The position numbers were made by a program, and so were the translations under genes. Positions 1-9,078 of a stretch of DNA of 64,000 nt are shown here, one piece after another (positions within the stretch are counted from its first letter, which is position 1; each line of letters begins with the position of its first letter). The notes beneath the pieces were generated by a model, which saw only the letters and a list, made by a program, of their open reading frames with translations, was not told where the DNA came from and searched no databases. Source of the stretch: Clostridiales bacterium (GTDB lineage: Bacteria > Bacillota > Clostridia > Lachnospirales > Lachnospiraceae). The stretch is from assembly GCA_012523775.1 (NCBI GenBank), contig JAAYTK010000015.1:1-64000 (forward strand), read 5' to 3'.

Positions 1-558
1 AAAGAGCCACTAGAGACTGTGATGAGAAGGATATGTGGTAGCTACGTATTTTGGTATAATAGAAAATATGGAAGAATAGGTTATTTGTTTCAGGATCGAT
101 ATTGGAGCGAACCAGTAGAAGATAATGAGTACTTATTCGCTGCAATCAGATATATTTTTCGTAATCCGATAAAAGCAGGTATAGTTACAAAAATACATGA
201 ATATAAATGGTCCAATTATATGGACTATGTAAATGGATATAATCAGACAGAAATAGACTTCGTTTTAAATATCTTTGATACAGATAGAGAAAAAGCAATC
301 AGAGAATTTATTAAACACATTAATAAGGATGATGACGATAAGTGTCTGGTAATACAGAAAAAACAGAGAGTAACAGATGAGGATGCAAAAAAAATAATAC
401 GAGAGATTTGTAAGATTGAAAATGCTACAGCTTTACAGAATTTTAACAAGGAAAAAAGAAATTTATACTTAAAAGTCATGAGGATAAATTACGGCTTATC
501 GATTAGACAGATTGAGAGATTGACAGGGATTAGTAGAGGAATAATACAAAGAATATGA
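1..558 (+). CDS. REP-associated Y1-family transposase, C-terminal part (5' end outside window)
   Basis: The reading frame is open to the left edge, so only the C-terminal part is visible. It contains the signature stretch of the IS200-like/REP-associated tyrosine transposases (Y1_Tnp, RAYT): GYLFQDRY, then SEPVEDNEYL, then RYIFRNPIKAG and YKWSNY. The C-terminus (LSIRQIERLTGISRGIIQRI) reads like a helix-turn-helix. In this family a tyrosine attacks single-stranded DNA at short palindromes; the HUH motif would lie left of the window. The gene is unrelated to the housekeeping genes that follow. Whether the protein is intact cannot be judged. Family call is confident, activity is not. Confidence 0.85.
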   Translation, partial: KEPLETVMRRICGSYVFWYNRKYGRIGYLFQDRYWSEPVEDNEYLFAAIRYIFRNPIKAGIVTKIHEYKWSNYMDYVNGYNQTEIDFVLNIFDTDREKAIREFIKHINKDDDDKCLVIQKKQRVTDEDAKKIIREICKIENATALQNFNKEKRNLYLKVMRINYGLSIRQIERLTGISRGIIQRI

Positions 559-600
559 CAATGACTCCGTCCCCATGTCACCCCATGTCACTAATATTGC
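559..600. repeat. REP-like tail of the transposase element with tandem CCCCATGTCA
   Basis: Directly after the transposase stop come ACTCCGT and then two adjacent copies of CCCCATGTCA (571-590). Read on the minus strand this gives GTGACATGGGG twice followed by ACGGAGTCATTG. Similar GTGACA/GGGGACGG strings next to Y1 transposases in clostridial genomes are something I recall rather than have checked. It probably marks the 3' boundary of the element. Confidence 0.5.
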
Positions 601-630
601 TTGATACCGAACCAATTTATATATTATAAT
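601..630 (+). promoter_or_regulatory. Sigma-A-type promoter for the HDOD gene
   Basis: A -35 TTGATA (601-606) and a perfect -10 TATAAT (625-630) are separated by 18 bp. Transcription would start near 637, about 70 nt before the HDOD start codon. The promoter lies just outside the transposase tail, so the gene is probably transcribed independently of the element. Confidence 0.7.
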
Positions 631-708
631 GAATTAAGTATATAACTATTAATAGGGCAAATTATCAAATGACCGTAGGTTGTTTCTCGTCTTTATGGAG
701 GGGTGATT

Positions 709-1563
709 ATGAATAAGCACAGAATAATAGAAATGATTCAGGCCTCGGGAAATATGCCTGATATCCCAAGGGATTTCGGTGAAATATTAAAGATGCTTTT
801 AAAACCTGCGGAATATGATATGGACCTTTGTGTTGAGAGTTTCTCACGCTTTCCTCAATTAGAAGCAAATCTGATACAGGTACTGAATTATAGTTCTAAT
901 TTAAATCGAGAAATAAGGACAATTAAAGAGGCAATTAATTATTTGGGAGCACAAAGAGCAAGAATCATATCGATAGCTTTTGTTACCAGATTATTGTTGC
1001 CTGATAATAAAGGAAGAGCAAGGCTTTTTAATAACAAAACATATTGGAAGCATAATTTAGGAACTTCGATAGCTGCTTATATTATTGCAGAGAAAACCAA
1101 TTACAGTGATAAGGATAAGATATTAACATATGGTCTAATACATGATATTGGTATAACGGCTTTAGATATTTGTCTGCCTGAAGAAATAGATAAAGTACAC
1201 GAGCTGCATCAAAAGGGAGTACATCAGATAGTTGCGGAGAAGATTATACTAGGTGGAATCACACATGCGGATATCGGTTTGTGGATATGTAAGGAATGGG
1301 GTCTACCCGACGAGATAGCAGAAGTGGTTGGATACCATCATACGCCCTCGCTTGCCAAAAAATATGTTGACGACGTTAATATTATGCATTTGGCAGACTC
1401 CATTAGTACCAATTATTATGAAAAATTGCTGGGAAACCATACTACCTTTATCTATGCCGACAAAATCATGGAGAAATATAATATTGATAAGGAATTTATC
1501 GACAGTATAATTAACAAACTACCGTCAGAGGTAGACAAGCTGAATCGAAGGTTTAAACTGTAA
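709..1563 (+). CDS. HDOD domain protein, stand-alone
   Basis: This 284-residue protein is an HDOD domain over nearly its whole length, a catalytically relaxed relative of HD phosphohydrolases. Known HDOD proteins act in signalling, often around nucleotide second messengers or stress, usually by protein contacts. Visible HD-type residues are His115 (TYWKH), His145-Asp146 (GLIHDIG) and a GYHH near 216, so several metal ligands are retained. No GGDEF, EAL, receiver or kinase domain is attached. The ATG at 709 is preferred over the in-frame GTG at 703 because GGAGGGG (697-703) is correctly spaced only for the ATG. It has its own promoter and sits alone before murE. The specific role is unknown. 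Confidence 0.8.
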   Translation: MNKHRIIEMIQASGNMPDIPRDFGEILKMLLKPAEYDMDLCVESFSRFPQLEANLIQVLNYSSNLNREIRTIKEAINYLGAQRARIISIAFVTRLLLPDNKGRARLFNNKTYWKHNLGTSIAAYIIAEKTNYSDKDKILTYGLIHDIGITALDICLPEEIDKVHELHQKGVHQIVAEKIILGGITHADIGLWICKEWGLPDEIAEVVGYHHTPSLAKKYVDDVNIMHLADSISTNYYEKLLGNHTTFIYADKIMEKYNIDKEFIDSIINKLPSEVDKLNRRFKL

Positions 1564-1711
1564 TTATTATTTTTATACATAACATATATTACTTTGATGT
1601 TAGTATAATTAACATGTAATTATTATTGGTGCTGGAGTCGCTTTAGTCGATTAAAGCATTATTTGCAATAAAATGAACATAAACTGCAACAGATATTTAA
1701 AATAATGCGTG

Positions 1712-1717
1712 TATAAT
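1712..1717 (+). promoter_or_regulatory. Putative -10 element before murE
   Basis: A perfect TATAAT, preceded by TG, lies 32 bp before the murE ATG. No good -35 is seen at 16-18 bp (ACAGAT at 17 bp). Transcription would start near 1724, giving a short leader with the SD TAGGAGG (1735-1741). The region also holds a 10-bp inverted repeat (1624-1633 with 1727-1736) that might bind a regulator. Confidence 0.4.
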
Positions 1718-1748
1718 GTTATAAAAAGCACCAATAGGAGGTTAGAAT

Positions 1749-3203
1749 ATGTATCTTAATGAATTGATGGAGCACCTTGAGTATACCTGCCTGCAGGGGA
1801 ATGAACATATTTTGGTCACAGATTTAGTGTATGATTCAAGAAAGGTGAGTAAAGATTCTGTATTTGTATGTATAGCGGGTACAGTGGCTGACGGACACGA
1901 TTATATACCCGATGCAATAGAAAAAGGGGCTGTGGCCCTTGTAGTCGAGAAGGATATAGATTTGCCGAAGGATATAACGGTGATCAGGGTTGTTAATGCC
2001 AGAAAAGCATTGGCATTTATGTCGGCAGCATATTTTGGTTATCCGGCAAAGAAGCTTACCACAATCGGTATAACCGGTACCAAGGGTAAGACCACGACGG
2101 TATATATGATAAAATCCATATTAGAGAACGCCGGCATCAGAACAGGACTTATCGGGACTATTGAGACAATTATCGGTGATGAGATTATTCCTGCCAATAA
2201 TACGACACCGGAGTCCTATATAATTCAGCAGACCTTTGCAAGAATGGTTGAAGCAGGAATTGAGTGTGTGGTAATGGAAGCCTCATCCCAGGGCTTCTTG
2301 CATAATCGAATCGATGGATTTGTCTTTGACTACGGAGTGTTCACCAACCTGGGCTACGATCATATTGGCGATAAGGAGCATAAGGATTTTGATGATTATT
2401 TAAGATGTAAGAGCATGCTGTTTAGGCAATGTAAGACAGGCTTGATTAATATAGATGATGAGTATGCCTCTGATATTATAAAAGGTCATACCTGTACTAT
2501 CGAGACCTTTGGATTTTCCGAGGAGGCAGATATCAGGGCAACCAATGTCAGGCTGGTTCATGAACCGGGCTATCTTGGAGTATCCTATAGAGTAGAAGGC
2601 CTGATGAACTTTGATGTTGCCATTGATATTCCGGGGAAATTTAATGTACTTAATTCCCTATGTGCAATAGCCATATGCAGACATTTTAATGTAAATGAAA
2701 AGGATATTGTTAAGGCACTTAATAAGATTAGGGTAAGAGGCAGAGTGGAACTGGTACCTGTAAACGGCAATTATTCGGTAATGATAGATTATGCCCATAA
2801 TGCAATGAGCTTAAAGAGCCTTCTTTCGACTATTAGAGAGTATAACCCTAAGCGTCTGATATGTGTATTCGGATGCGGTGGCAACCGGTCTAAGGACAGA
2901 AGATATCTGATGGGTGAGATATCCTCCAATATGGCAGATTTAACCGTAGTAACATCGGATAATCCCAGATTCGAGGAGCCTGAGGATATTATAAATGATA
3001 TTGTAACAGGTGTTAAAAAGGGTAAGGGAGAGTACATTAAGATTATCGACAGAAGGGAAGCCATTAAATATTGTATAGACAATGCCAGAGAAGGTGATGT
3101 TATAATAATTGCAGGTAAGGGCCATGAGGATTACCAGGAAATAAAGGGCATTAAATATCATATGGATGACAGGGAGCTTGTGTTGGAGGCTCTTTCCAAA
3201 TAA
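1749..3203 (+). CDS. murE: UDP-N-acetylmuramoyl-L-alanyl-D-glutamate--2,6-diaminopimelate ligase
   Basis: MurE adds the third stem-peptide residue to UDP-MurNAc-L-Ala-D-Glu in the cytoplasm, using ATP. The 484 residues show the N-terminal UDP-binding region, the Mur-ligase P-loop GITGTKGKTTT (107-117), the lysine expected to be carbamylated (Lys221 in LRCKS), DYAHN (347-351) and the C-terminal signature DNPRFEEP (from 404). DNPR marks meso-diaminopimelate-specific rather than lysine-specific enzymes, so the wall is predicted to be DAP type. The ATG follows TAGGAGG at good spacing. It heads the long operon ending at lgt and lies away from the dcw cluster where murE is often found. Confidence 0.95.
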   Translation: MYLNELMEHLEYTCLQGNEHILVTDLVYDSRKVSKDSVFVCIAGTVADGHDYIPDAIEKGAVALVVEKDIDLPKDITVIRVVNARKALAFMSAAYFGYPAKKLTTIGITGTKGKTTTVYMIKSILENAGIRTGLIGTIETIIGDEIIPANNTTPESYIIQQTFARMVEAGIECVVMEASSQGFLHNRIDGFVFDYGVFTNLGYDHIGDKEHKDFDDYLRCKSMLFRQCKTGLINIDDEYASDIIKGHTCTIETFGFSEEADIRATNVRLVHEPGYLGVSYRVEGLMNFDVAIDIPGKFNVLNSLCAIAICRHFNVNEKDIVKALNKIRVRGRVELVPVNGNYSVMIDYAHNAMSLKSLLSTIREYNPKRLICVFGCGGNRSKDRRYLMGEISSNMADLTVVTSDNPRFEEPEDIINDIVTGVKKGKGEYIKIIDRREAIKYCIDNAREGDVIIIAGKGHEDYQEIKGIKYHMDDRELVLEALSK

Positions 3204-3233
3204 GGATTAATATTTGTACGAAGGAGGGCTGAT

Positions 3234-5480
3234 ATGTCGTATCAAAGATATGCCGATATAATAATAGATATTTCACATGAAAATCTTGACAAGACGTATC
3301 AGTATGCCATCCCTGAGGAATATTTGTCTACGGCGGTTATCGGTGCCCCTGTTATAGTACCCTTTGGACTTGGCAACCGTACAATTAACGGTTATATTGT
3401 AGGACTTTCCAATGAGCCAAAAATCAGTGTGGAAAAGATTAAGTCCATAAGCTCGGTATTAGAGGGTGCCCCTGTCATAGAAAGTCATTTGATTTATCTT
3501 GCATATTGGATGAAGGAGCATTTCGGCGGGACAATGAACGATGCTCTTAAGACCGTTATGCCGGTTAAAAGGGCTGTTAAGATTAAGGAAAAAAGAAGCA
3601 TCGTTCTGATAAAACCAATTGATGAAGTCGAGCTGATATATGAGGAGCAAAAAAGAAAGAATAATGCCGCAAGAGTTAGGATTCTTCAAGCCTTACTAAA
3701 AACAGACAGACTCGATTATGATAATACTCTTCGTGACTTTAATATCAGTAGGCCTACGATTACATGGCTGATAGAAAATGATATAATAAAGGTGGAGAGT
3801 AAGCAGTTATATCGTAACCCCATTGACAAACAAGACTCAAAGTTTAATAATATTAGTTTATATGACGAACAGCAAAGAATTGTTGATACAGTTATTAAGG
3901 AGTATAATGAGGGGAAGCGCAACACATATTTAATCCACGGAATTACAGGAAGCGGTAAAACCGAGGTATACATGGAGATTATTTCAGAGGTGGTAGCTTC
4001 TGGCAAGCAGGTAATTGTTCTTATACCGGAAATTGCTCTGACCTATCAGACTGTTAACAGATTTTATGACAGATTCGGTGAGCGTATATCCATCCTTAAT
4101 TCCAGAATGTCAGACGGTGAGCGCTACGATCAAAGCTTAAGAGCCAAAAGAGGAGAAGTTGATATTATGATAGGTCCCAGGTCGGCATTATTTACGCCAT
4201 TTAAAAATCTGGGCTTAATCATTATAGATGAAGAGCATGAGGGAAGCTATAAAAGCGAGACAACACCAAAGTATCATGCGGTAGAGGTGGCCAGAAAGCG
4301 GGCACAGCTTACGGGTGCATTTGTGATTTTGGGTTCCGCAACCCCATCTCTTGAGTCTTATAGTAGATGTGCTTCCGGTGAGTACAAGCTTTTTAAATTG
4401 ACCAAAAGAGCGAAGGAGGCCAGTCCCCCTAAGGTATGGATTGTTGATCTTAAGGAGGAGCTTAAACAGAAGAACAGATCGATATTCAGCAGAAGACTTA
4501 AGGAACTGATGGATGAAAAGCTAAGGAGGCGGGAGCAGATTATGCTCTTTATAAACCGAAGAGGGTATTCGGGCTTTGTGTCCTGTAGAAGCTGCGGTCA
4601 TGTTATGAAATGTACCCACTGCGATATTTCGTTGACCTCTCATACAAACGGCAGGCTTATATGCCATTACTGTGGATATGAAGAAGCAATGCCTAATCTA
4701 TGTCCTGTCTGTGGCTCTAAATATATAGCGGCCTTCGGAACCGGTACCCAGAAGGTAGAGGATCTGGTTAAGCGGGAGTTTCCTAATGCAAGGGTACTTC
4801 GCATGGATGCGGATACCACAAAGAACAAGGGTGGACATCATAGAATTCTCTCGGCCTTCGCAAATCACAAGGCTGATATCCTTGTGGGAACCCAAATGAT
4901 TGTAAAAGGACATGATTTTCCTCTGGTATCCTTAGTGGGAATCATAGCCGCAGATTTATCTCTTTACGCAGGAGACTATAGATCCGGTGAAATAACATTT
5001 CAGCTTTTATCGCAGGCGGCAGGAAGAGCCGGAAGGGACGCCATACCCGGAGAGGTGGTCATTCAGACTTATCATCCTGAGCATTACAGCATAATTACTG
5101 CGGCCGAGGGGAATTATGAGGAATTCTATGAACAGGAGATGTTATATCGCAGGCTAATGCAATATCCACCGGCGGCTCATATTTTATTGGTTCTGGTAAC
5201 CTCTAAGGAGGAGGATAAGGCAGAAAAAAGCATTAAGCATGTATGTGATGCCTTAAAGGAATATATTACAGCCAATAGGATATCGTCCCGTATTATAGGT
5301 CCGGCACCGGCAGGAATAGCAAAGGCTAAGGACATATATCGCAGAGTAATATATATAAAGGATGAAGAATATGAAGTATTAATCGGAATAAAGAATTATT
5401 TGGAGGGTTATTTTAACTATTCGGGACAGTTTACAGGCTGTAATCTACAGTTTGATTTCGATCCGATGAGTAGTTATTAA
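3234..5480 (+). CDS. priA: Primosomal replication restart helicase PriA
   Basis: PriA binds abandoned replication forks and reloads the replicative helicase. The 748 residues have the usual layout: an N-terminal DNA 3'-end-binding region, Walker A GITGSGKT (236-243), Walker B DEEH (332-335), GSATPSLES (368-375) and the helicase C-terminal half with GRAGR. Inside the helicase is the PriA zinc insert with eight cysteines (451, 454, 460, 463, 477, 480, 490, 493), enough for two zinc ions. The gene follows murE by 30 bp with an AAGGAGG site. priA-def-fmt-rsmB-rlmN-prpC-prkC is a classic Firmicute order. Confidence 0.96.
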   Translation: MSYQRYADIIIDISHENLDKTYQYAIPEEYLSTAVIGAPVIVPFGLGNRTINGYIVGLSNEPKISVEKIKSISSVLEGAPVIESHLIYLAYWMKEHFGGTMNDALKTVMPVKRAVKIKEKRSIVLIKPIDEVELIYEEQKRKNNAARVRILQALLKTDRLDYDNTLRDFNISRPTITWLIENDIIKVESKQLYRNPIDKQDSKFNNISLYDEQQRIVDTVIKEYNEGKRNTYLIHGITGSGKTEVYMEIISEVVASGKQVIVLIPEIALTYQTVNRFYDRFGERISILNSRMSDGERYDQSLRAKRGEVDIMIGPRSALFTPFKNLGLIIIDEEHEGSYKSETTPKYHAVEVARKRAQLTGAFVILGSATPSLESYSRCASGEYKLFKLTKRAKEASPPKVWIVDLKEELKQKNRSIFSRRLKELMDEKLRRREQIMLFINRRGYSGFVSCRSCGHVMKCTHCDISLTSHTNGRLICHYCGYEEAMPNLCPVCGSKYIAAFGTGTQKVEDLVKREFPNARVLRMDADTTKNKGGHHRILSAFANHKADILVGTQMIVKGHDFPLVSLVGIIAADLSLYAGDYRSGEITFQLLSQAAGRAGRDAIPGEVVIQTYHPEHYSIITAAEGNYEEFYEQEMLYRRLMQYPPAAHILLVLVTSKEEDKAEKSIKHVCDALKEYITANRISSRIIGPAPAGIAKAKDIYRRVIYIKDEEYEVLIGIKNYLEGYFNYSGQFTGCNLQFDFDPMSSY

Positions 5481-5525
5481 TGATATAATCGGTTGTTATA
5501 TTTGTATTAAGAGAGGAAGATGATT

Positions 5526-6026
5526 ATGGCTATTAGAAATATAAGAGAAATAGGAGACAGTGTACTTACCAAGGTGAGCAGAGAGGTTAAGGAAGTTGAT
5601 AAAAGACTGCTTGTTTTAATTGACGATATGCTGGATACCCTATATCATGCAGAAGGTGTCGGTCTGGCGGCACCACAAATCGGTGTATTGAAGCGTGTGG
5701 TCGTGATAGATGTTTCGGAGGAAGGAAACGATCCGATTATATTAATTAATCCCGAAATTATTGCTACAGACGGTTGTCAGGTCGGTGATGAGGGATGTCT
5801 TAGTGTTCCCGGAAAGGTCGGGACAGTCGAGAGACCTAACTATGTTAAGGTTAAGGCCTATGATAAAGACATGAAGGAATTTACAATAGAGGGTACGGAG
5901 CTTTTGGCCAGGGCATTATGCCATGAAATCGACCATCTGAACGGTATCCTTTATGTCGAAAAAGTAACCGGTGACATCAGAGACGTAATGAGCTCTGAAG
6001 AGGTTGATGAGGCTAACGAAGAATAA
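5526..6026 (+). CDS. def: Peptide deformylase
   Basis: Removes the formyl group from the N-terminal methionine of new proteins. All three motifs are intact: [10 protein letters not shown] (44-53), EGCLS (89-93) whose cysteine binds the metal, and HEIDH (133-137) with two histidine ligands and the catalytic glutamate. At 166 residues it is a typical type 1 enzyme. The ATG at 5526 is chosen over the in-frame ATG at 5520 because the GAGAGG site (5511-5516) would be too close to the first. It is followed after 20 bp by fmt, which adds the formyl group to initiator tRNA, the usual functional pair. Confidence 0.96.
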   Translation: MAIRNIREIGDSVLTKVSREVKEVDKRLLVLIDDMLDTLYHAEGVGLAAPQIGVLKRVVVIDVSEEGNDPIILINPEIIATDGCQVGDEGCLSVPGKVGTVERPNYVKVKAYDKDMKEFTIEGTELLARALCHEIDHLNGILYVEKVTGDIRDVMSSEEVDEANEE

Positions 6027-6046
6027 TAAGAAAGGGACTGTATGTT

Positions 6047-6976
6047 ATGAAGGTTTTATTCATGGGAACTCCCGAATTTGCTGTTAATACCCTGGAATCC
6101 ATTATACAGGAAGGTCATGAGGTAATCGGGGTTGTCACACAGCCTGATAAGGTTAAGGGAAGAGGAGGCAAGGTGAGCTATCCTGCAGTAAAGGAGGCTG
6201 CCTTAACACACAATCTGAATATTTATCAGCCGGTTAAGGTTAGAGATTCAAGGTTCCTACAGATTATAAGGGAGCTTGAGCCTGAGGTTATTGTCGTTGC
6301 GGCATTCGGACAGATACTGCCTAAGGAGTTGCTCGATATTCCGCCATATGGCTGTATCAATGTCCATGCATCCCTGCTTCCTAAGTACCGTGGAGCGGCG
6401 CCCATACAGGCCGCAATAATTAACGGTGAGAAGGAGACCGGCGTTACCATCATGTATATGGATGTGAAGCTGGATACCGGTGATATGATTTTGTGGGAGA
6501 GTATTCCGATATCCGAGGATGAAACCGGAGGAAGCCTTCATGATAAACTTGCCTCTCTCGGGGCTAAGCTATTGGTAAAGGCCCTACGACAGCTTGAGAA
6601 TAACACAGCCGAGAGAACTCCGCAGGATGATTCTAAGGCCACCTATGTAGGGATGCTGAATAAGGAAATGGGTAACATTGATTTTACTCAGTCAGCATTG
6701 AGCATAGAGCGTTTGATTCGTGGGTTAAATCCCTGGCCGAGTGCTTATACAAAGTTAAACGGTAAGACGCTGAAGCTTTGGAAGGCTAAGGTTATAGATA
6801 TCTCCGATACCGGACAGCCCGGAGAAATTATCGAAGTGACCAAGGATGCCATTACGGTAATGACGGGAAAGGGCGGACTTGTCATTCAAGAGCTACAGCT
6901 TGAGGGCAAGAAGCGTCTGACCTGCGATGCGTTCCTTAGAGGATATCCCATAGAAAAGGGAGTAGTCTTAGGGTAG
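6047..6976 (+). CDS. fmt: Methionyl-tRNA formyltransferase
   Basis: Transfers a formyl group from 10-formyl-tetrahydrofolate to Met-tRNAi for translation initiation. The N-terminus (MKVLFMGTPEFA) and the catalytic-site stretch NVHASLLPKYRGAAPIQ are diagnostic, followed by the GVTIMYMDVKLDTGDM segment. A C-terminal tRNA-binding domain begins near residue 205. The length of 309 is standard. It sits in the operon directly after def. Confidence 0.96.
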   Translation: MKVLFMGTPEFAVNTLESIIQEGHEVIGVVTQPDKVKGRGGKVSYPAVKEAALTHNLNIYQPVKVRDSRFLQIIRELEPEVIVVAAFGQILPKELLDIPPYGCINVHASLLPKYRGAAPIQAAIINGEKETGVTIMYMDVKLDTGDMILWESIPISEDETGGSLHDKLASLGAKLLVKALRQLENNTAERTPQDDSKATYVGMLNKEMGNIDFTQSALSIERLIRGLNPWPSAYTKLNGKTLKLWKAKVIDISDTGQPGEIIEVTKDAITVMTGKGGLVIQELQLEGKKRLTCDAFLRGYPIEKGVVLG

Positions 6977-7035
6977 TATTATAATCGAACTACAATGTTA
7001 CTGACAAGTTTCTGATATTAAAGGAAGGTGAATGT

Positions 7036-7731
7036 ATGTTTTATGGTTTTTATGACCCAACATATATACTGGTAATTATAGGTGTTATCTTGTCCTTGGC
7101 TGCTTCTGCCAGGGTTAGATCGACCTTTGCAAAATATTCACGGGTACGGAGTAACTCCGGTATTACCGGAGCCGAAGCTGCTGAGAGAATACTTCGTCGG
7201 GCAGGAATCTATGATGTTCAGATTGAGCATGTTCACGGACAGCTTAGCGACCATTATGATCCCAGAAAGAAAGTTCTCAGATTATCTGATTCCGTATACG
7301 GAAGCAATTCGATTGCGGCTATCGGAGTTGCGGCTCATGAATGCGGACATGCGATACAGCATCAGAATGCATATATACCGCTAAAATTCAGGAGTGCATT
7401 GGTTCCTGTAGCCAACTTCGGTGCGGCTATCGCTTGGCCATTGATTCTAATAGGACTTTTCCTTACAGGCTCTCAGACCCTGATAGATATTGGTATTATA
7501 TTATTCTCAACAGCCGTATTGTTTCAGCTGGTCACATTACCGGTTGAGTTCAATGCTTCCAAAAGAGCGATTCAGACATTAGGCGAAGCCGGAATTCTTC
7601 ATTATGAGGAGTTGGCACAGTCAAAGAAGGTATTGAATGCGGCAGCATTAACATATGTAGCCGCCGCGGCAGCGACGATACTACAATTACTGCGTTTGAT
7701 ACTTTTATTCGGAGGAAGACGTCGTGACTAA
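7036..7731 (+). CDS. Membrane zinc metallopeptidase, YugP/Zn_peptidase_2 family
   Basis: This 231-residue membrane protein has one hydrophobic segment at about 7-24, a soluble part carrying the zinc-peptidase motif HECGH (101-105) followed by AIQH, two hydrophobic segments at about 119-170 and one near 205-225. This matches the YugP/DUF-type zinc peptidase family (PF04298). The substrate of this family is not established as far as I know. The gene sits between fmt and rsmB and overlaps rsmB by 8 bp, so translation is probably coupled. The glutamate and both histidines of HExxH are present, so it is likely active. Confidence 0.85.
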   Translation: MFYGFYDPTYILVIIGVILSLAASARVRSTFAKYSRVRSNSGITGAEAAERILRRAGIYDVQIEHVHGQLSDHYDPRKKVLRLSDSVYGSNSIAAIGVAAHECGHAIQHQNAYIPLKFRSALVPVANFGAAIAWPLILIGLFLTGSQTLIDIGIILFSTAVLFQLVTLPVEFNASKRAIQTLGEAGILHYEELAQSKKVLNAAALTYVAAAAATILQLLRLILLFGGRRRD

Positions 7732-9070
7732 TCAGGACAATGAAAGAGAACTTGTGCTCGATATGCTCCTTCAGGTTATTGAGGGTGATGATTTCAGCCA
7801 TAGAGTACTAACCAGGGCATTAAGACACAATCAAAACAAGACAAAGCAGGAAAGAGCATTTATTTCACGATTGTTTACAGGTACGGTAAAGCGGTATATG
7901 ACCCTTGATTATATTATCGACCTGTTCTCATCCCTGCCTGTCAGAAAAATGAAGCCGTTAATAAGAAATCTTTTGAGACTGAGTGTATATCAGCTCGTTT
8001 TCATGAATAATATACCGGCATCTGCTGTATGTAACGAAGCAGTTAAGCTGGCTAAGAAGCGTGGATTTACCAGACTGTCAGGATTTGTTAATGCTAATCT
8101 AAGAACTGTTGCAAGAATGAAAGATAAGATTGAATATCCTGATAAGAACGTTGATATTAAAGAATACCTGAGCATTCTATACTCAACACCTAAGTGGATT
8201 GTCGATATGCTTCTTAACCAATATACCTTCGAACATGTAGAGGCGATGCTAGAAGCTTCTTTAAGGGAAAAGGATATTACCATCCGCTGTAACCGTATGA
8301 AGATTACTCCTGACGGGTTAAAGGAAAAATTAATCGATGAGGGAGTAACGGTAACCATGCACCCATACCTTAAGGAGGCTTTTATTATAAAGGATTTTGA
8401 TTATCTGGAAGGTCTTAATACATTTAATGAAGGTTTATTTACGGTTCAGGATGTTAGTTCCATGCTGGTTACTGAGGTGGCAAATGTAAGCAGTGGGGAT
8501 TTTGTGGTGGATGTGTGTGCGGCTCCCGGCGGAAAATCACTTCATATAGCCGAAAAGGCAGGAAGAGTATCCGCCAGAGACCTTACTGATTATAAGATAA
8601 AGCTTATTGAAGAAAACATGCTTCGTATGGGTATTAAGGGTATTGAAACCAAGGTTTGGGATGCTACGGTTCCGGATTCTGACATTTTCGGAAGTGCTGA
8701 TGTGGTGATAGCTGACCTGCCATGTAGCGGTTTGGGTGTTATGGGTAAAAAATACGATATAAAATATAAATTGACACAAAATCAACAAAAAGAGCTGGTA
8801 AAATTACAGAGGAAAATTTTAAATGTTGTTTCAGAGTACGTTAAGCCGGGAGGAAAACTTATATACAGTACCTGTACCGTTAACCGACATGAGAATATCG
8901 AAAACATGGAATGGTTCTTAGCTAATCATGAGTTTGAAGCCGAAAGTATAGATGATTATCTGCCTGAGGCTTTGCATTCTGACACAACCAAGGCCGGCTA
9001 CCTGCAACTGTTACAGGGAGTCCATCTCACTGATGGTTTTTTCATATGCAGAATGAAGAGAAGAAAGTAG
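7724..9070 (+). CDS. rsmB: 16S rRNA (cytosine-967-C5) methyltransferase RsmB
   Basis: Methylates C967 of 16S rRNA using S-adenosylmethionine. Residues 1-140 form the NusB-like RNA-binding domain, followed by the Rossmann methyltransferase with CAAPGGK (265-271). The two cysteines of m5C enzymes are present: Cys334 in DLPCSGLG and the catalytic Cys384 in YSTCTVNRHEN. The 448-residue length is typical. The start is a GTG inside the end of the upstream peptidase gene (8-bp overlap). Confidence 0.94.
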   Translation: MTNQDNERELVLDMLLQVIEGDDFSHRVLTRALRHNQNKTKQERAFISRLFTGTVKRYMTLDYIIDLFSSLPVRKMKPLIRNLLRLSVYQLVFMNNIPASAVCNEAVKLAKKRGFTRLSGFVNANLRTVARMKDKIEYPDKNVDIKEYLSILYSTPKWIVDMLLNQYTFEHVEAMLEASLREKDITIRCNRMKITPDGLKEKLIDEGVTVTMHPYLKEAFIIKDFDYLEGLNTFNEGLFTVQDVSSMLVTEVANVSSGDFVVDVCAAPGGKSLHIAEKAGRVSARDLTDYKIKLIEENMLRMGIKGIETKVWDATVPDSDIFGSADVVIADLPCSGLGVMGKKYDIKYKLTQNQQKELVKLQRKILNVVSEYVKPGGKLIYSTCTVNRHENIENMEWFLANHEFEAESIDDYLPEALHSDTTKAGYLQLLQGVHLTDGFFICRMKRRK

Positions 9071-9078
9071 GTATATAT

